DNA of 64,000 nucleotides, from positions 58,677,703 to 58,741,702 of the forward strand of contig CAMGYJ010000002.1 in assembly GCA_946122785.1 (NCBI GenBank), written 5' to 3'. How positions within the stretch are numbered: the first letter of the stretch is position 1; every line of letters begins with the position of its first letter. This document shows, piece by piece, positions 23,553 to 34,900 of the stretch. A program made the translations under genes and the position numbers. Origin of the DNA: Linum tenue (lineage: Eukaryota > Streptophyta > Magnoliopsida > Malpighiales > Linaceae). The notes under the pieces were generated by a model. It made no database searches. It had not been told where the DNA came from and worked only from the letters and a program-made list of their open reading frames with translations.

Positions 23553-25617
23553 ACTTCGCTCCGAACTACTATCTAATCAAATCAAAAGGTTGGGTGTTTA
23601 AACTAATCTAATCTACTCGTAAAGGCAACATAAACAACCAACCAAGTGCTTGGGAGGTCGCTAGAGATGGACGGTTGTCTAGGGTCAAATCCTCCTAGCT
23701 AGGGTTGTCAAGTAGGGTTAAGAGAATCTGGTGAGTGAGCTCTTTTCCGTGGACTTTCGTGGCTATCCACACGTCTCCTAGTAAGCCTCTCCTAAACCCA
23801 TGTCAGTATCGTATTTAGGGCATTAAGACCATAGCTCCTTTCAATGGGTACTACCCATTGTCCACACTGAGGTTTTATCCCTGGTTCTATCTAGGAAGGC
23901 ATTCCTATGGTAGTGGTACGGTTGCCTCGTCCACCTTAGGATCCTATTCATACATCTAGCCTTAATTTACTTGATGACGCATACCAGTCTAACCCCAAAA
24001 CTCCAGACCCAGCGTAGAAGCTCAAGTAGGCTAGTAGAGAGGATTAGGGCGGCCGGCTTACCCAAACACATTCAAATCTAGAGAAACAATAAAATCAACT
24101 AGATAAACACATTCATTCAAAACCCATTCAAACGCAACCTATAGACTAGGGTTCATCTTCCCTAAACAACCATTAGAGATTCAAGTCATAGAGAGAGAAA
24201 GAAAACACAAACTAGAAGAGTGGGAGTGATGTAATCAATCTTCTTCTCCTTGCTTGCACCTTCTTCTTGCTCCTTGAGTGGATTGGATCTTTAATTAAGC
24301 TCTCCCAAGGTGTTTCCCTCTCTAAAAACAACCCAAAACCTAACTTTCTCACTCTAGGTCGGCTCTCCCTTATAAAGTGCAGCAATAGGGGTATTTATAG
24401 AAAGCTTATGGCGGTCAAGGCCTCTCGGGCGTGACGCGATGGTCACGGTCGTGACCAGCTAGAACGTCCCCGAATCGCCCAAAATGATGCGTTTTGACTT
24501 TGTCTTTACGCTTCGAGATCGTGGCCTCCATCCCAAGATCGCAACCGTGATCTTAGTGCCCCGACCGCAATCTTTTTTGCGGTCGAATTGTGTCATTTCC
24601 GCAATTCGACTAGAGAAACTTTTTGGCTTCTTTTTGGTCGTCTGTTGAAATTTGCGGCTACTGTTCACGGTCGCGATCTTCAGCCCGCGAACATGGTCAC
24701 GGCCTAGTGGTCACGACCGTGACCTGTGGCGATGACCAGTGCCTCTTCTCCTCTTCTTGATCCTATGCTTCCCAATCGTGGTCGGATGAACTCCAATCGA
24801 TTCGCGGTTAATCCCGAATGCATATAAGATTTGGAATTTCATAACAAACACTTGCGAAAAGCATAAAATTACGACATATTGTGGTCGGTTCCCTCATGAA
24901 AACCTTTATATCAAGAATACCAATGCCAAAACGGATGTTTTGCAAATATGAATGAAAATAGGCAAAATAACTTGATATGTGGCATAGACACGGTGATTTA
25001 ACATGCAAATGCCTTGGGAATATGGGCTAAATAACTCCAATCGTGGTCGCATGAACTCCAAACGATTCTCGACCAATCCCGAATGCACATAAGACCTGGA
25101 ATTTCATCACAAACACTTGGGAAAAGCCTAAAATACGACATATTGGGGTCGGTTCCCCTACGAAAACCTTCATATCAATAATACAAATGCCTAAACGTAT
25201 GTTTTGCAAATAGGAACAAAAATGGGCATAAATAACTTGATATGTAGCCTAAACACAGTGATTTAACATGCAAATGCATTGGGAATATGGGCTAAATAAC
25301 TCCAATCGTGGTCGCATGAACTCCAATCAATTCCCGAATGCACATAAGACCTGGAATTTCATCACAAACACTTGGGAAAAGCATAAAATACGACATATTG
25401 AGGTCGGTTATCCTACGAAAACCTTCACATCAAGAGTACATATGTGGGCTAAACACGATGATTTAACATGCAGATGCCTTGGGAATAGGGGCTAAATAAT
25501 GCCTATACATATTGGGGTCGGTTCTCCTACGAAAACCTTCATATCAAGAATACATATGCCTAAACCTATGTTTTGCAAATAGGAACAAAAATGGGCATAA
25601 ATAACTTGATACGTATG
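23553..25617 (-). repeat. LTR copy B, truncated on both sides, with internal tandem expansion
   Basis: Text from TTACTTCGCTCCGAACTAC onward parallels copy A (18950-20150) but lacks the first 170 bp or so and the terminal TTATCA. It includes a 230-bp block (about 23690-23920) that copy A lacks. Its right part is expanded into about 3.3 tandem units. It sits in the same orientation as copy A, so the two may be the LTR pair of one rearranged element. No primer-binding site is visible. Confidence 0.7.
24774..25617. repeat. Tandem array of about 265-bp units inside LTR copy B
   Basis: Units begin with AATCGTGGTCG at 24774, 25039 and 25304 (period 265). The third is shortened to about 197 bp and a fourth partial unit runs from 25501 to 25617. 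Each contains GGAATTTCAT, GACATATTG, GTTTTGCAAAT and TAACTTGATA. Copy A has a single unit at the same place. Confidence 0.85.
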
Positions 25618-25646
25618 ATGAATGATGGTCAATTACTAAAACATAT

Positions 25647-25719
25647 TGGCCCATAAGGTCTCAAACCTGTGACCTTCGCGTTATTAGCACGACGCTCTAA
25701 CCAACTGAGCTAATAGGCC
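25647..25719 (-). tRNA. tRNA-Ile(AAT), probably a pseudogene
   Basis: The minus strand starts GGCCTATTAGCTCAG and folds as a tRNA. It has a D arm GCTC/GAGC, an anticodon arm TCGTG-CTAATAA-CGCGA with anticodon AAT, and a discriminator A. Acceptor pairing is complete except for one G-T. Two defects stand out. The T loop reads TTTGAGA in place of TTCGAGA, altering the internal B-box promoter. The 3' strand of the T stem lacks one base, giving 73 instead of 74 nucleotides. A decayed LTR ends about 30 bp away. Confidence 0.75.
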
Positions 25720-25790
25720 TTTGATGCTTAAATTTCTTTGCTTTTATACTAGTTGAGTTGTGTTGCTTCTATAGTAACTCTTGCTTGCTG

Positions 25791-26046
25791 TCTAACTTAA
25801 AAATATGTATCTAGTTAGTAAATACTTCGTTTAATATGCGTATATATTGACATATGTACTATAGACGTTCAAAACTTTCATTTTCGTGTCGTTGTCAAAT
25901 CATGTTTTCTTTACAATGGTGATATAGGTTTATTCTTTTAATTGGATGTTATAGTTTGTTACTTGTTAGTATTTCTTGCTTGCTGTATAACTTAAAAAAT
26001 ACTTGCTCTAGTTAGTAAAAGTCGACTTTGTTTAATATGTGTATAT
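25791..26046. repeat. 185-bp tandem duplication containing a hAT-end-like motif
   Basis: TTGCTTGCTG starts units at 25791 and 25976. Each then reads CTAGTTAGTAAA followed by TTTAATATG(C/T)GTATAT. The phrase resembles the left end of the hAT-type element at 54388 (CATAGTTAGTAAATAC), so this may be a duplicated remnant of that family. It is cut on the right by the small LTR element. Confidence 0.55.
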
Positions 26047-27237
26047 TATAAGAGTTTTATGAATAGTAACTTGTATTATTATGAAACCACAAAAGGGTTT
26101 ATATAAACTACAAGACTTGGACAATAAGTAAGAGAACCACAATAATTGTAATACTAGAAGGACAAGGAAATACTAAGAACTATACCAGATTATTCCTAAT
26201 CTATCTGTAACACACCCCCGCAAGATGATGGTGCGAAGAACAACATCAATCTTGACCAAAATACGCCAATCTTGAAGAACACGCCCCCGCAATGTGATTG
26301 TGTAGAATGTGATGCAGACTCCTCGAACTCTTGTGCTTGAAGAGCGAAGTCAACTAATCGTCGTCTGGAGAAGAAGAAATCATCAAACTTGCAATTCATA
26401 TGTTGCAACCAAATTCACTCGCCGTCAGAAATTGACCGGAAACGAGATGAACATTAATCAATTGGTTTTGAAGATACCAATAAACGTAAACTGGTGTAGG
26501 ACACGAGCTATTCATCTTAATGACCGTTATCGGAGAAGCTTTCTTCGTTCCATTCCTGCAAAGAATAAATGGTTGGGGGTGACCGTGGCTCAGCCATATA
26601 ATGTTCCAACAATTGAAAATAAGATAAAAACAATAACGCCGACTTATAAAAACCAGATCTTGATCTTCAAGGACAAGGCGGCAGTGGTTGATGGACAAAG
26701 CACTAAAAATTTGCAGAATTTGCTACAAAAGATAGCAACGATGATATCGAATGAAGGAATGCTTTTGGAGAGTGGAAATCTGAAGCTTGAACTATTACGT
26801 CAAGGGACACGCGATGCGAGAGTCAGGGAAAGATTAGTATTGGCAAAGAGGGTTTATTTTTAATGAGGAATGGAACAACTAGGTCTACAGGAAAGCAAAA
26901 AAAAAAACAAAGTAAAAGAAGATGATAGCTGTAAACTGGGAATGGGAATGCAAGGGAATTAATTGGCTGAAAGGAAAAAGCAATCGGGTGAGAGGACTCA
27001 TCGTACTGGCTGAAAGACAAACAAAGCTTTTAGGGTTTCTGGATTGATGGGTTGTTAAGCAAAGGCTCTGATACCATATAAGAGTTTTATGAATAGTAAC
27101 TTGTATTATTATGAAACCACGAGACTTGGACAATGAGTAAGAAAACCACAACAATTGGAATACTAGGACACGGAAATACTAAAAACTATACTAGAAAGAC
27201 AAGGAAATATAAGATTATTCCTAATCTATCTTTAACA
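26047..27237 (-). mobile_element. Small non-autonomous LTR retrotransposon (TRIM-like), 1.19 kb
   Basis: Two direct repeats of 166 and 161 bp (26047-26212 and 27077-27237) run from TATAAGAGTTTTATGAATAG to TAACA. Next to the right copy the minus strand reads TGGTATCAGAGCC (27076-27064), an initiator-Met PBS. Next to the left copy it has the purine tract GCGGGGGTGTG. This sets minus-strand polarity with the 5' LTR on the right. The 865-bp interior shows no recognised retrotransposon domain, although a 184-codon plus-strand frame is open at 26309-26863. The LTR end lacks the usual CA, and flanking duplications were not found. Confidence 0.8.
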
Positions 27238-27489
27238 CGCCACGTCAAGATACATTAACCCTGATAGTCCTTTTAATTCATTCTTTATCAACTTAAAGAT
27301 GATCTTCATCACAGCTGGTATCGACTATAAGCATTTCTACTTGATTAGTTCCCTGTGAAAAGAAATTAAACTTGTATCAGAATTACAGTTGAAGAACTCT
27401 TTTAAGTAGGAGGTTACTTATTGAACGATGATAAAAGGAAGATTTTTTTAATTTATGTGAAATGTAGTAAGAAAAATCCAACAAAAATT

Positions 27490-29739
27490 TACATTTACCT
27501 CTCCATTTCTCATCATGTTTACAACATCGTCGTTGGACCAGATTCTGCTGCGCTTGCCTGGGATGTTTGACATCTTCCTCAATAACAATAGCTCTGTCGA
27601 GGTCTCTAAGAAGATCATGTATCTATGACCTTAAGAGCCAAAGGGAGACTTGCATCAACTTTTACAAATTCTTCACATAGAGTTGTATGATCTTCCAGAG
27701 GATAATGCATTCCAAATGCATGTCTACTAAAAAGCTGAAGAGAATGATCAAAACTCATTTCTCTAGGAATATAGAGCTTAAATTCTTGAAGGATCTATAG
27801 GACTCTCGTCTCTTGTCGTGACAAGAAATCTACTTTTTGTAGAAAAATAGCCCAATCTTCCGAAAAATCTGGTTAAACTCAAATCTACTATCTACTCATC
27901 AAGAAGAATAAGAACTTTATACTTACAAACTCTATCCTGTATTATTTTGACTCCTTGATAAGCATCTTTAACCAGGGAATCATCCCTTAAGATGCTAGAG
28001 ATTACCTTATTTTGCAAAGCTATTATGCCCGTCATTCTTTGACAATGTTTCAGACACTCTCTAAAAAGCAACACCGATTGAATTTTGTACACGGCTTTGG
28101 CTATAGCGGTTTTGCCAATGCCACTCATACCATGAATCCCAATAATTTTCTCATCTCCTGAGTCTAGATTGAGCAAGTCAATCACCTCTTGCACATGAAA
28201 ATCAATTCCTACCAACTCATCGGTCACTTAAGTGTAGCTATTCCGCAAGTGCAACTCACCTTCTGAAAACTCCTGGTCTCAGACAGCTCCCTGTCTGAAA
28301 ATTTAATACAAGTTGACATCAGTAAAACAAATAGTTCTTCCATAAAGAAAATGGAACGAATAAGTCACTGCTAAAACGGGAGCCTACATTTACAGATGTT
28401 ATTGGTTAGCATTATTGCAGTTCGAGGTCATATAGTCCAAATCGCTACTATTAGTTAATTCAGATGCCATGTGCATATAAAGATCAGAAATGAAGACATT
28501 ACCCATCCGATTAGGGTGGAACCCAATACCAAATACCGAAATCCCGAATACCGAATTACACCATGAAATCAATCCCAATCCCAATCCCTAAATAATTTCG
28601 GTATTCCAATCCCAATCCTTAAATATTTCGGTATCTCAATCGGTACCTCGGTATCCCAATCGGTATTATCAAATACAAAATTAATTATCTTTGCTATTAA
28701 TAATTAAATATATAAATTAGTTTTTATTGTTTAATTTAGGGCAAAGAGACTAAACAAAGAGTCTTGAGTTGCCTAGAGCTAACATCTCAAGTTTTTATAA
28801 TTAGTAATCTTTAATTTGATGAATTTGAGGTTGAGAGACGACTAATACTAGTGTGAAATAGTGATGTAATGATCTATGTATAATTAAATGACACTATTGG
28901 TGGTTGAGGGTCGCATAGTAGTGAATGAGAGAGTCTAGTTGAGAGGATAAAATACACATTAGCTTATATTTCGGTATTGATCGGTATTTCGGTATATACC
29001 GATCCCAATCCCGTAATCCCTAATACCGAATAACAATTGAAACTCAATCCCAATCCCAATCCCACGAAATAATTCGTGTATTCGGTAATACCAAATATAG
29101 ACAAATTCGGTATGGTATTCGGTATATACCAAATACCGGTACCAAACTTCCAGCCCTACATCTGATACAGTCGCATGCCACCCTTTCATTTGCCCGACCT
29201 CTTGGAGAGCTTGCCTCCATTCTTGTACAGTCTCTGTGTCATGTTTCTGATTGTAATGTTCAAATGCTTCCTTGTAAGGACATGCTTGATGCCTTGCATC
29301 TTTGGGATCCATTAAATAGAAAATGGGCAATATGATGTGCCCCTGCCCTTTCTTATTGCAGCACTCAACCATCTTAGCTAGTTCCTAAAGAACCATTTGC
29401 TTGAAGCACAGCCCTTTGTGAAGATTGGGATATATACATTTGATTCACTGGTGGCCTGGATGAGAGAAGGGCAATCTTCTTACCCTTATGGTCATGGAGT
29501 TCTTCCGCATTCCTGAAAGTGCGGATTTTGGAACGAACTAGACAACTGTAGAGGCAATCCGCAAAGCTTTTGTGGACATCTGGACCTTTAAACCTCGGGA
29601 ATACCTCCAAAGGTTGCTGGTCTGCGGAATCTAGCAAAGTGCTGACGAGAGATTTGAGTTTTGCCGATGATACTTCTGGTTGTGAAGAAGAAGCATTGGA
29701 GACTGCTGTTCCTTCACTGGACCTGATGCACATCTCCAT
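27490..29739 (-). pseudogene. TIR-NBS disease-resistance gene, broken and truncated
   Basis: Intact relatives detect pathogen effectors in the cytoplasm. The TIR domain starts near 29600 (VFPRFKGPDVHKSFADCLYS) and continues after frameshifts at about 29380-29460 into MVECCNKKGQGHIILPIFY and KGWHATVSD (29372-29160). A hAT element separates it from the NB-ARC part, which has TDELVGID, the P-loop GMSGIGKTAIAK (about 28130) and kinase-2 KVLILLDE (about 27900), with a stop just before TDELVGID. Further down are FSRHAFGMH, SLPLALKVI and HDLLRDL (27560-27740) in shifted frames. Most of ARC2 and all leucine-rich repeats are missing. Sequence style is closest to flax L6-type TNLs (family knowledge). 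Confidence 0.9.
28512..29158. mobile_element. hAT-type MITE inside the TIR-NBS pseudogene, 647 bp
   Basis: Ends TAGGGTGGAA and, inverted, TAGGGCTGGAA; flanking 8-bp copies CATCCGAT (28504-28511) and CATCTGAT (29159-29166) match at seven of eight positions. Both subterminal regions are made of reiterated ATTTCGGTAT and its complement ATACCGAAAT. It lies at the end of the TIR exon, at the splice junction after GWHATVSD. Confidence 0.85.
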
Positions 29740-30256
29740 TCTCTTAAACGAGTAGGAATTTGTTCTCTAGAGAAAAAAAAGCAAAACAAATTAGAAGCTT
29801 TAGAATAAAATCGAAAGAGATTAGAAACCAACCATATTTTATATCTAAGCACTTACCAAAAATTAAATTGGAAGACCCTGTTCTCTTTAGGGAGGTTAAA
29901 CTCTCCATCTCCTAGGAAGTGAAAGTTAGGAAGATGTTTTGATGAAATGGATGCAAAATAGCAATATGTTGTGGAGACCTGTGAGCTAATGACTGATTCA
30001 AGGCCTGGGATGCGTGTAATTTAAAATGTGCAATCAAACATTGACTTGACTTTGGGTTTATAGGACCCAGTGCGAAAGAAGAATAATAGTCACCATTTAG
30101 ACAGATTAAATGTAATTAAGGAATCCATGAATCTGGACATCGCTCTGTTTGAGTCATTAGTTAGGCCAAAAATACAGCCAAACTTTTACTGAGGAAGGGA
30201 TCTTCATATATTTGTTAGCCATCCTTCCAGTTATCAGTACGATAATGAGATCCCTG
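29740..30256. other. Spacer between TIR-NBS pseudogene and DUF2358 gene
   Basis: It probably holds the old promoter of the TIR-NBS gene on the left and the 3' untranslated region of the DUF2358 gene on the right. No further gene is seen. Confidence 0.4.
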
Positions 30257-30876
30257 TTATTGTTCACCGGGTCTTCTGTCAAAGCTAGGAGTGAATATCT
30301 GCCCAACTGCTTCAAGTGCAGAGACATTCCAGCTCTCTGTATGCCTAACAATCTGCAGATTTGACAGTATAATTTTTGTTTCTGAATGCCAAAGCTTCAA
30401 GGTTTCAAGAACAGACACTGCTGCAGAGGAAAAAGAGGGCTGGTACTAAACATACTTTGAAGTCTTCATTCAGTTCATAGACGGTGGCTCCAACAATTGA
30501 AATGAGCGGCCTCCATGGAAATCTTAGGTAAGTCCTGCAAAATCATCCTGACAAACACTCACTCTCACTCTCTAATGGAACAGTAAATTTTGTTAGAAGA
30601 CCAATCTCCACAAAATGTCCTTCTGAAGAAAGACACAGCAAGCACAATTCTCAGCCCCTTCTCGATGCAATGCATCATCTTATCACATACAATTTTTCGG
30701 TGTTATCGACTACCTCAATTTCCAAGTCGCCAGCACGGAATTTGTCCCGGAATCCACATCCTGGTCCATACGAGTTCAAGTTATCTACTTTGATCAATAA
30801 AGCTTATCATAATAAGCTCATGTAATCAACTTAAGTCAAAGGTTTTTTACCTTCTCAATGCTTTGTAGCTCAATGG

Positions 30877-31974
30877 ATGGATGGTCGAAGAAAGGAACCA
30901 GTCATCGATGGCGGGATGTATGCTGTCTGGGAAAACCCGGGCTGTGTGTTCAAGGCAAGGGTGATGATAGATGTTTCATCTCCACTACAACACCGACTTG
31001 AAGCCAGAAAGAGGAATGCAGATGGTTCGTTGGGAGATCCGTTCTGGGTATCCCTCAAATATGAAAACATCAAAACGGTTTGCTTCAGATGCCGGAGAAT
31101 TGGTCACAATCAGAGTTTCTGTGCTTTCGATTTGGTGACGGGAGACGATGGTTTCGGTCCAGAAATCATTGGGAATCGCACAGGGCCTAAACTCAACGAG
31201 AACTCTTATGCGGCAGCACGAAAAGGAGGAAGGAATTGGGGAGGAAACGTGTGGCGACAAGGGCCTCGATCCTCGCCGCATCCGCGATCCAACACCCTGC
31301 TGCTCGAAGCTCCCTCCCGGAGTAGTGGAAGAAATCGCATCGGAAAAGACTGGGGGGCGGGGCGCAGCCTAAACCGAGAGGGACCTAAGGGAAATAGAGG
31401 AGCAGCCCACCTGGGAAACACTGAAAGGCCGCAAATCCCCCTTGGGCCGAATAAGCAAATGGGCCAGCCATTCTTGGAGGCTGATTGCAGCAAATTAGGT
31501 CAAACTGGGCTTGGGCCCATAACTGAAGAAAGAGGCCTGTCCACTCAACCTTTGATTTTGGATCCCTTGCCTCTCCAATTTCAAGCTCCATCCCTATCTT
31601 ACGGGCTAGGTAACTTATATTGTAATGAAGATCCTGGATTTTTATTTGATGATTTAGAAGATACTCTTTTATCAGGCTTGCAAGGAGAAGGGATGGGTTT
31701 CTTTGATAATGGAGAAATGGCTCACTCTGCAGATACGGCCATTTCTTGCTCGCCGATAGGATGTGCTGCGGATGGAAAGTCAAAAGGGAAGGCGATATTG
31801 GTGGAATCGTCAGAGTCTCCAAGAGTTTATGTGCGAAGGAATACTGGAATCTGTATCCAAGAGCCAGAAGAAGGAGTGGTAAATTCCCTTCCAAAGAGTC
31901 CAAGCGAGAAGGACAATGGTAAAGGAAAAAGGGTGGAGGTAGCCAACCCCAATTGGCCCCAAAATCCTAAATGA
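30877..31974 (+). CDS. LINE ORF1 protein, 5'-truncated (nucleic-acid-binding, Gag-like)
   Basis: The 365-codon frame starts inside the ORF1 of plant LINEs. PVIDGGMY and VFKARVMIDVSSPL belong to the DUF4283-following region. PFWVSLKYENIKTVCFRC leads into a CCHC-type knuckle (CFRCRRIGHNQSFC, about residues 69-82). The rest is low-complexity, Pro/Gly/Ser-rich linker. The upstream DUF4283 domain is missing, so the ATG at 30877 lies at the truncation junction and is not the natural start. ORF1 of such elements binds RNA in the retrotransposition particle. Its TGA overlaps the ATG of ORF2. Confidence 0.88.
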   Translation: MDGRRKEPVIDGGMYAVWENPGCVFKARVMIDVSSPLQHRLEARKRNADGSLGDPFWVSLKYENIKTVCFRCRRIGHNQSFCAFDLVTGDDGFGPEIIGNRTGPKLNENSYAAARKGGRNWGGNVWRQGPRSSPHPRSNTLLLEAPSRSSGRNRIGKDWGAGRSLNREGPKGNRGAAHLGNTERPQIPLGPNKQMGQPFLEADCSKLGQTGLGPITEERGLSTQPLILDPLPLQFQAPSLSYGLGNLYCNEDPGFLFDDLEDTLLSGLQGEGMGFFDNGEMAHSADTAISCSPIGCAADGKSKGKAILVESSESPRVYVRRNTGICIQEPEEGVVNSLPKSPSEKDNGKGKRVEVANPNWPQNPK

Positions 31975-34900
31975 ATGTTTACGCGTGGAATTGTCAAGGG
32001 GTGGGGAGTACCTTGACATTCCAAACGCTAAAAGCTCACCGAAATTTGTCCAAGTCATTTCTATTTCTTTGTGAAACCATGTCTCCTAGTGACAAGGTTG
32101 AGTCTTTTATGTCTCGATTAGGTTTTTCAGATTGCTGTCCTGTTAACCCTTCCGGCCTGTCGGGGGGTCTAGTGTTTGGTTGGCCAAGAGGAGCTTCGGT
32201 CTCAGTCATTGGTGCAACCTCTTTTTTTATTGCCATTTCGGTGATCAATAATAATTCCCTTTGCTATGGTGCTTGTCCTCGATTTGTGCTAATAGGAGTC
32301 TATCTTTCGTATGTAATCACAAAACGGCGCACACAACTAGAGGAACTTCGAGGTTTTTGTGCGAGATTGACAGACCCTTTCCTAATAATTGGAGATGTGA
32401 ATTGCTCCTTATCCCCGTTAGAGAAATCTGGTGGAGCACCATGGCGTATGGACAAAGCCCGACCCCTTTGGGAATTTCTCAATACTTTGGGACTAATGGA
32501 AGTGAGATTTCAGGGACCTAAATTCACATGGACAAACCGAGGTAGAAATGGTATTTTGATAGAACAAAAAATCGACAGAGCCTTTGTTTCTACAAACTGG
32601 ACGCTTATTTGGCCTAACTCCTGTCTTTATCATCTCTCAGATAAAGGGTCAGATCACAGACTTTTATGCCTTATGACATCTCCGGAAATGTCTAGAGCAA
32701 AACGTTTATTTCATTTTGATATAAGATGGACACGTGTGCAGGAAGCGAAACTCATCATAGAATATGTCTGGAATTCACCTATAACTGGGTCATTACAATT
32801 CTGCCTATTCTATAAACTTCTTAGAGTCCGTCATGCCCTTGTTGATTGGTGCAAAGGAGGCACCTCTAACTCAGCCAGATTAATTAAGGATCTCAATCTA
32901 GCTCTTGACAATGCACGGAAAAACATTATAGTAGATTGGAACCTGATACAATCACTGGAAGAAAGACTAGAGGTCCAATACAAAAGGGAAGAAGTTTATT
33001 GGAGGCAAAAATCCCGAGTAAACTGGCTTTCAGAAGGTGATCGCAATTCACCTTATTTTCATATGATAACAGCAATTAGGCGCCAATCCAATTTCATTTG
33101 GGGATTAGAGGACTCTAGAGGTCTCTGGCACACAGATGGGGACAAAAAGTTAAGCATAGCAGTGGATTTTTATCAAAACCTTTTTCAATCCCAGCTTGAT
33201 GAAGGCATTGACTTGTCTAACCTTCCTTTTGAAAAACTAGTCTCCGAGGAACAAAACCGAGCACTCATTGCTCAGGTCTCTTCAGAGGAAATCAAGGAAG
33301 TAGTATTCAGTATGGGAAAAATTCAAGCACCTGGTCCAGATGGATTCACAGCTGGGTTCTATCAATCCTACTGGGATGTAGTAGGTCATGATGTCACTCA
33401 AGCCGTCCTAGCATTCTTTCACTCGGGTCATCTTCTCCGTTCCATTAATAGAACTTGGATATCGCTTGTCCCTAAAACAGCGGAAGTTAGGTCGATGAAA
33501 AATCTCAGACCCATTAGCCTTTGCCAAGTAAGTTATAAGATCATAGCAAAAATATTGGCTAATAGACTCAGTCAAGTTCTTCCTAGTGTAGTATCTCAAG
33601 CTCAGAATGGGTTTATAAAAGGACGTCAAATTTCAGAAAATATATTAATCAGTCACGAGATAACCCATCATCACAGAACTATGACTTCAGGGAATAAGAC
33701 TTGGATGGCATTAAAATTGGACATGGAAAAAGCATATGATCGTGTGGAGTGGCCATTTCTCTTCGAGGTGATGAAAGAATTAGGATTTGACCAAAAATTC
33801 ATATCCTGGATAAAGGAATGTGTGACGACTGTTTCCTATTCAGTGATGGTGAACGGGATCCCTTCCGTCTACTTCCGTCCTACGAGAGGGCTTCGGCAAG
33901 GAGATCCCCTCTCGTCCCTTTTATTCGCTTTATGTACGGAAGGTTTTTCAGCAATGATAAGACATACGATTGCATTTGGACTCTTGGAAGGGGTTAGAAT
34001 TCGAGCATCTTGCCCAATGGTCTCACATATCTTCTTTGCAGACGATTCGTATCTATTTTTAGAGGCTACCCAACAATCATGTACAACTACCCTATCCCTA
34101 TTCCAAGCCTACGAAGGACTGAGCGGACAACGAGTCAATTTACAAAAGTCAGCGGTTTTATTTAGCCGCAATATGAATTCAGATCAAGCTTTGGAGCTAG
34201 GGGCCCAGCTAGGAGTAGGTAGTATCGGTGAACAAGACCGTTACCTAGGACTACCTTCAATTATTTCCAGATCAAAAAAGGAGTCCTTCCAATTCATGGA
34301 AGAAAAACTCATTAAAAAGCTGCAAGGATGGAAACAAAGAACCTTGTCTAAAGGCGGTAAAGATATATTAATAAGGACAGCAGCAACCAATCTACCGGTT
34401 CATGGCATGTCTTGCTTTAAGATCCCGAAAGAAAATTGTCGGCGGTTAAACAGTCAAGTGGCTAGATTTTGGTGGGGATCACCAGATAATGGTGATAACC
34501 CAATACATTGGGTCTCTTGGAAAAGTTTAGCACACAGTAAATTCCATGGAGGACTGGGATTCAGGGACTTTGGTGCCTTTAATCAAGCCCTATTAGCCAA
34601 ACAATGTTGGCAAATCTGGAAAAATCCGAATTCTCTCCTTGCCTCAATCTATAAAGGCCGATATTTTCATCATGGATCAGTTCTAGATGCAAAAATAGGA
34701 TCAAATCCCTCTTGGGGGTGGCGCAGTATTCTGTATGGTAGAGATCTCCTCCTCCAAGGATTAAGATGGCAAGTTGGGAATGGACAAGATATTGTTGCCT
34801 TCAAAGACAAGTGGGTAGTTTCAGAAAAACCAATGACCCCTTTAGTCCGCCTCTTGAATATTACTAATTCTCCAAGAGTTTCCTTCTTTATTAGAGAAGA

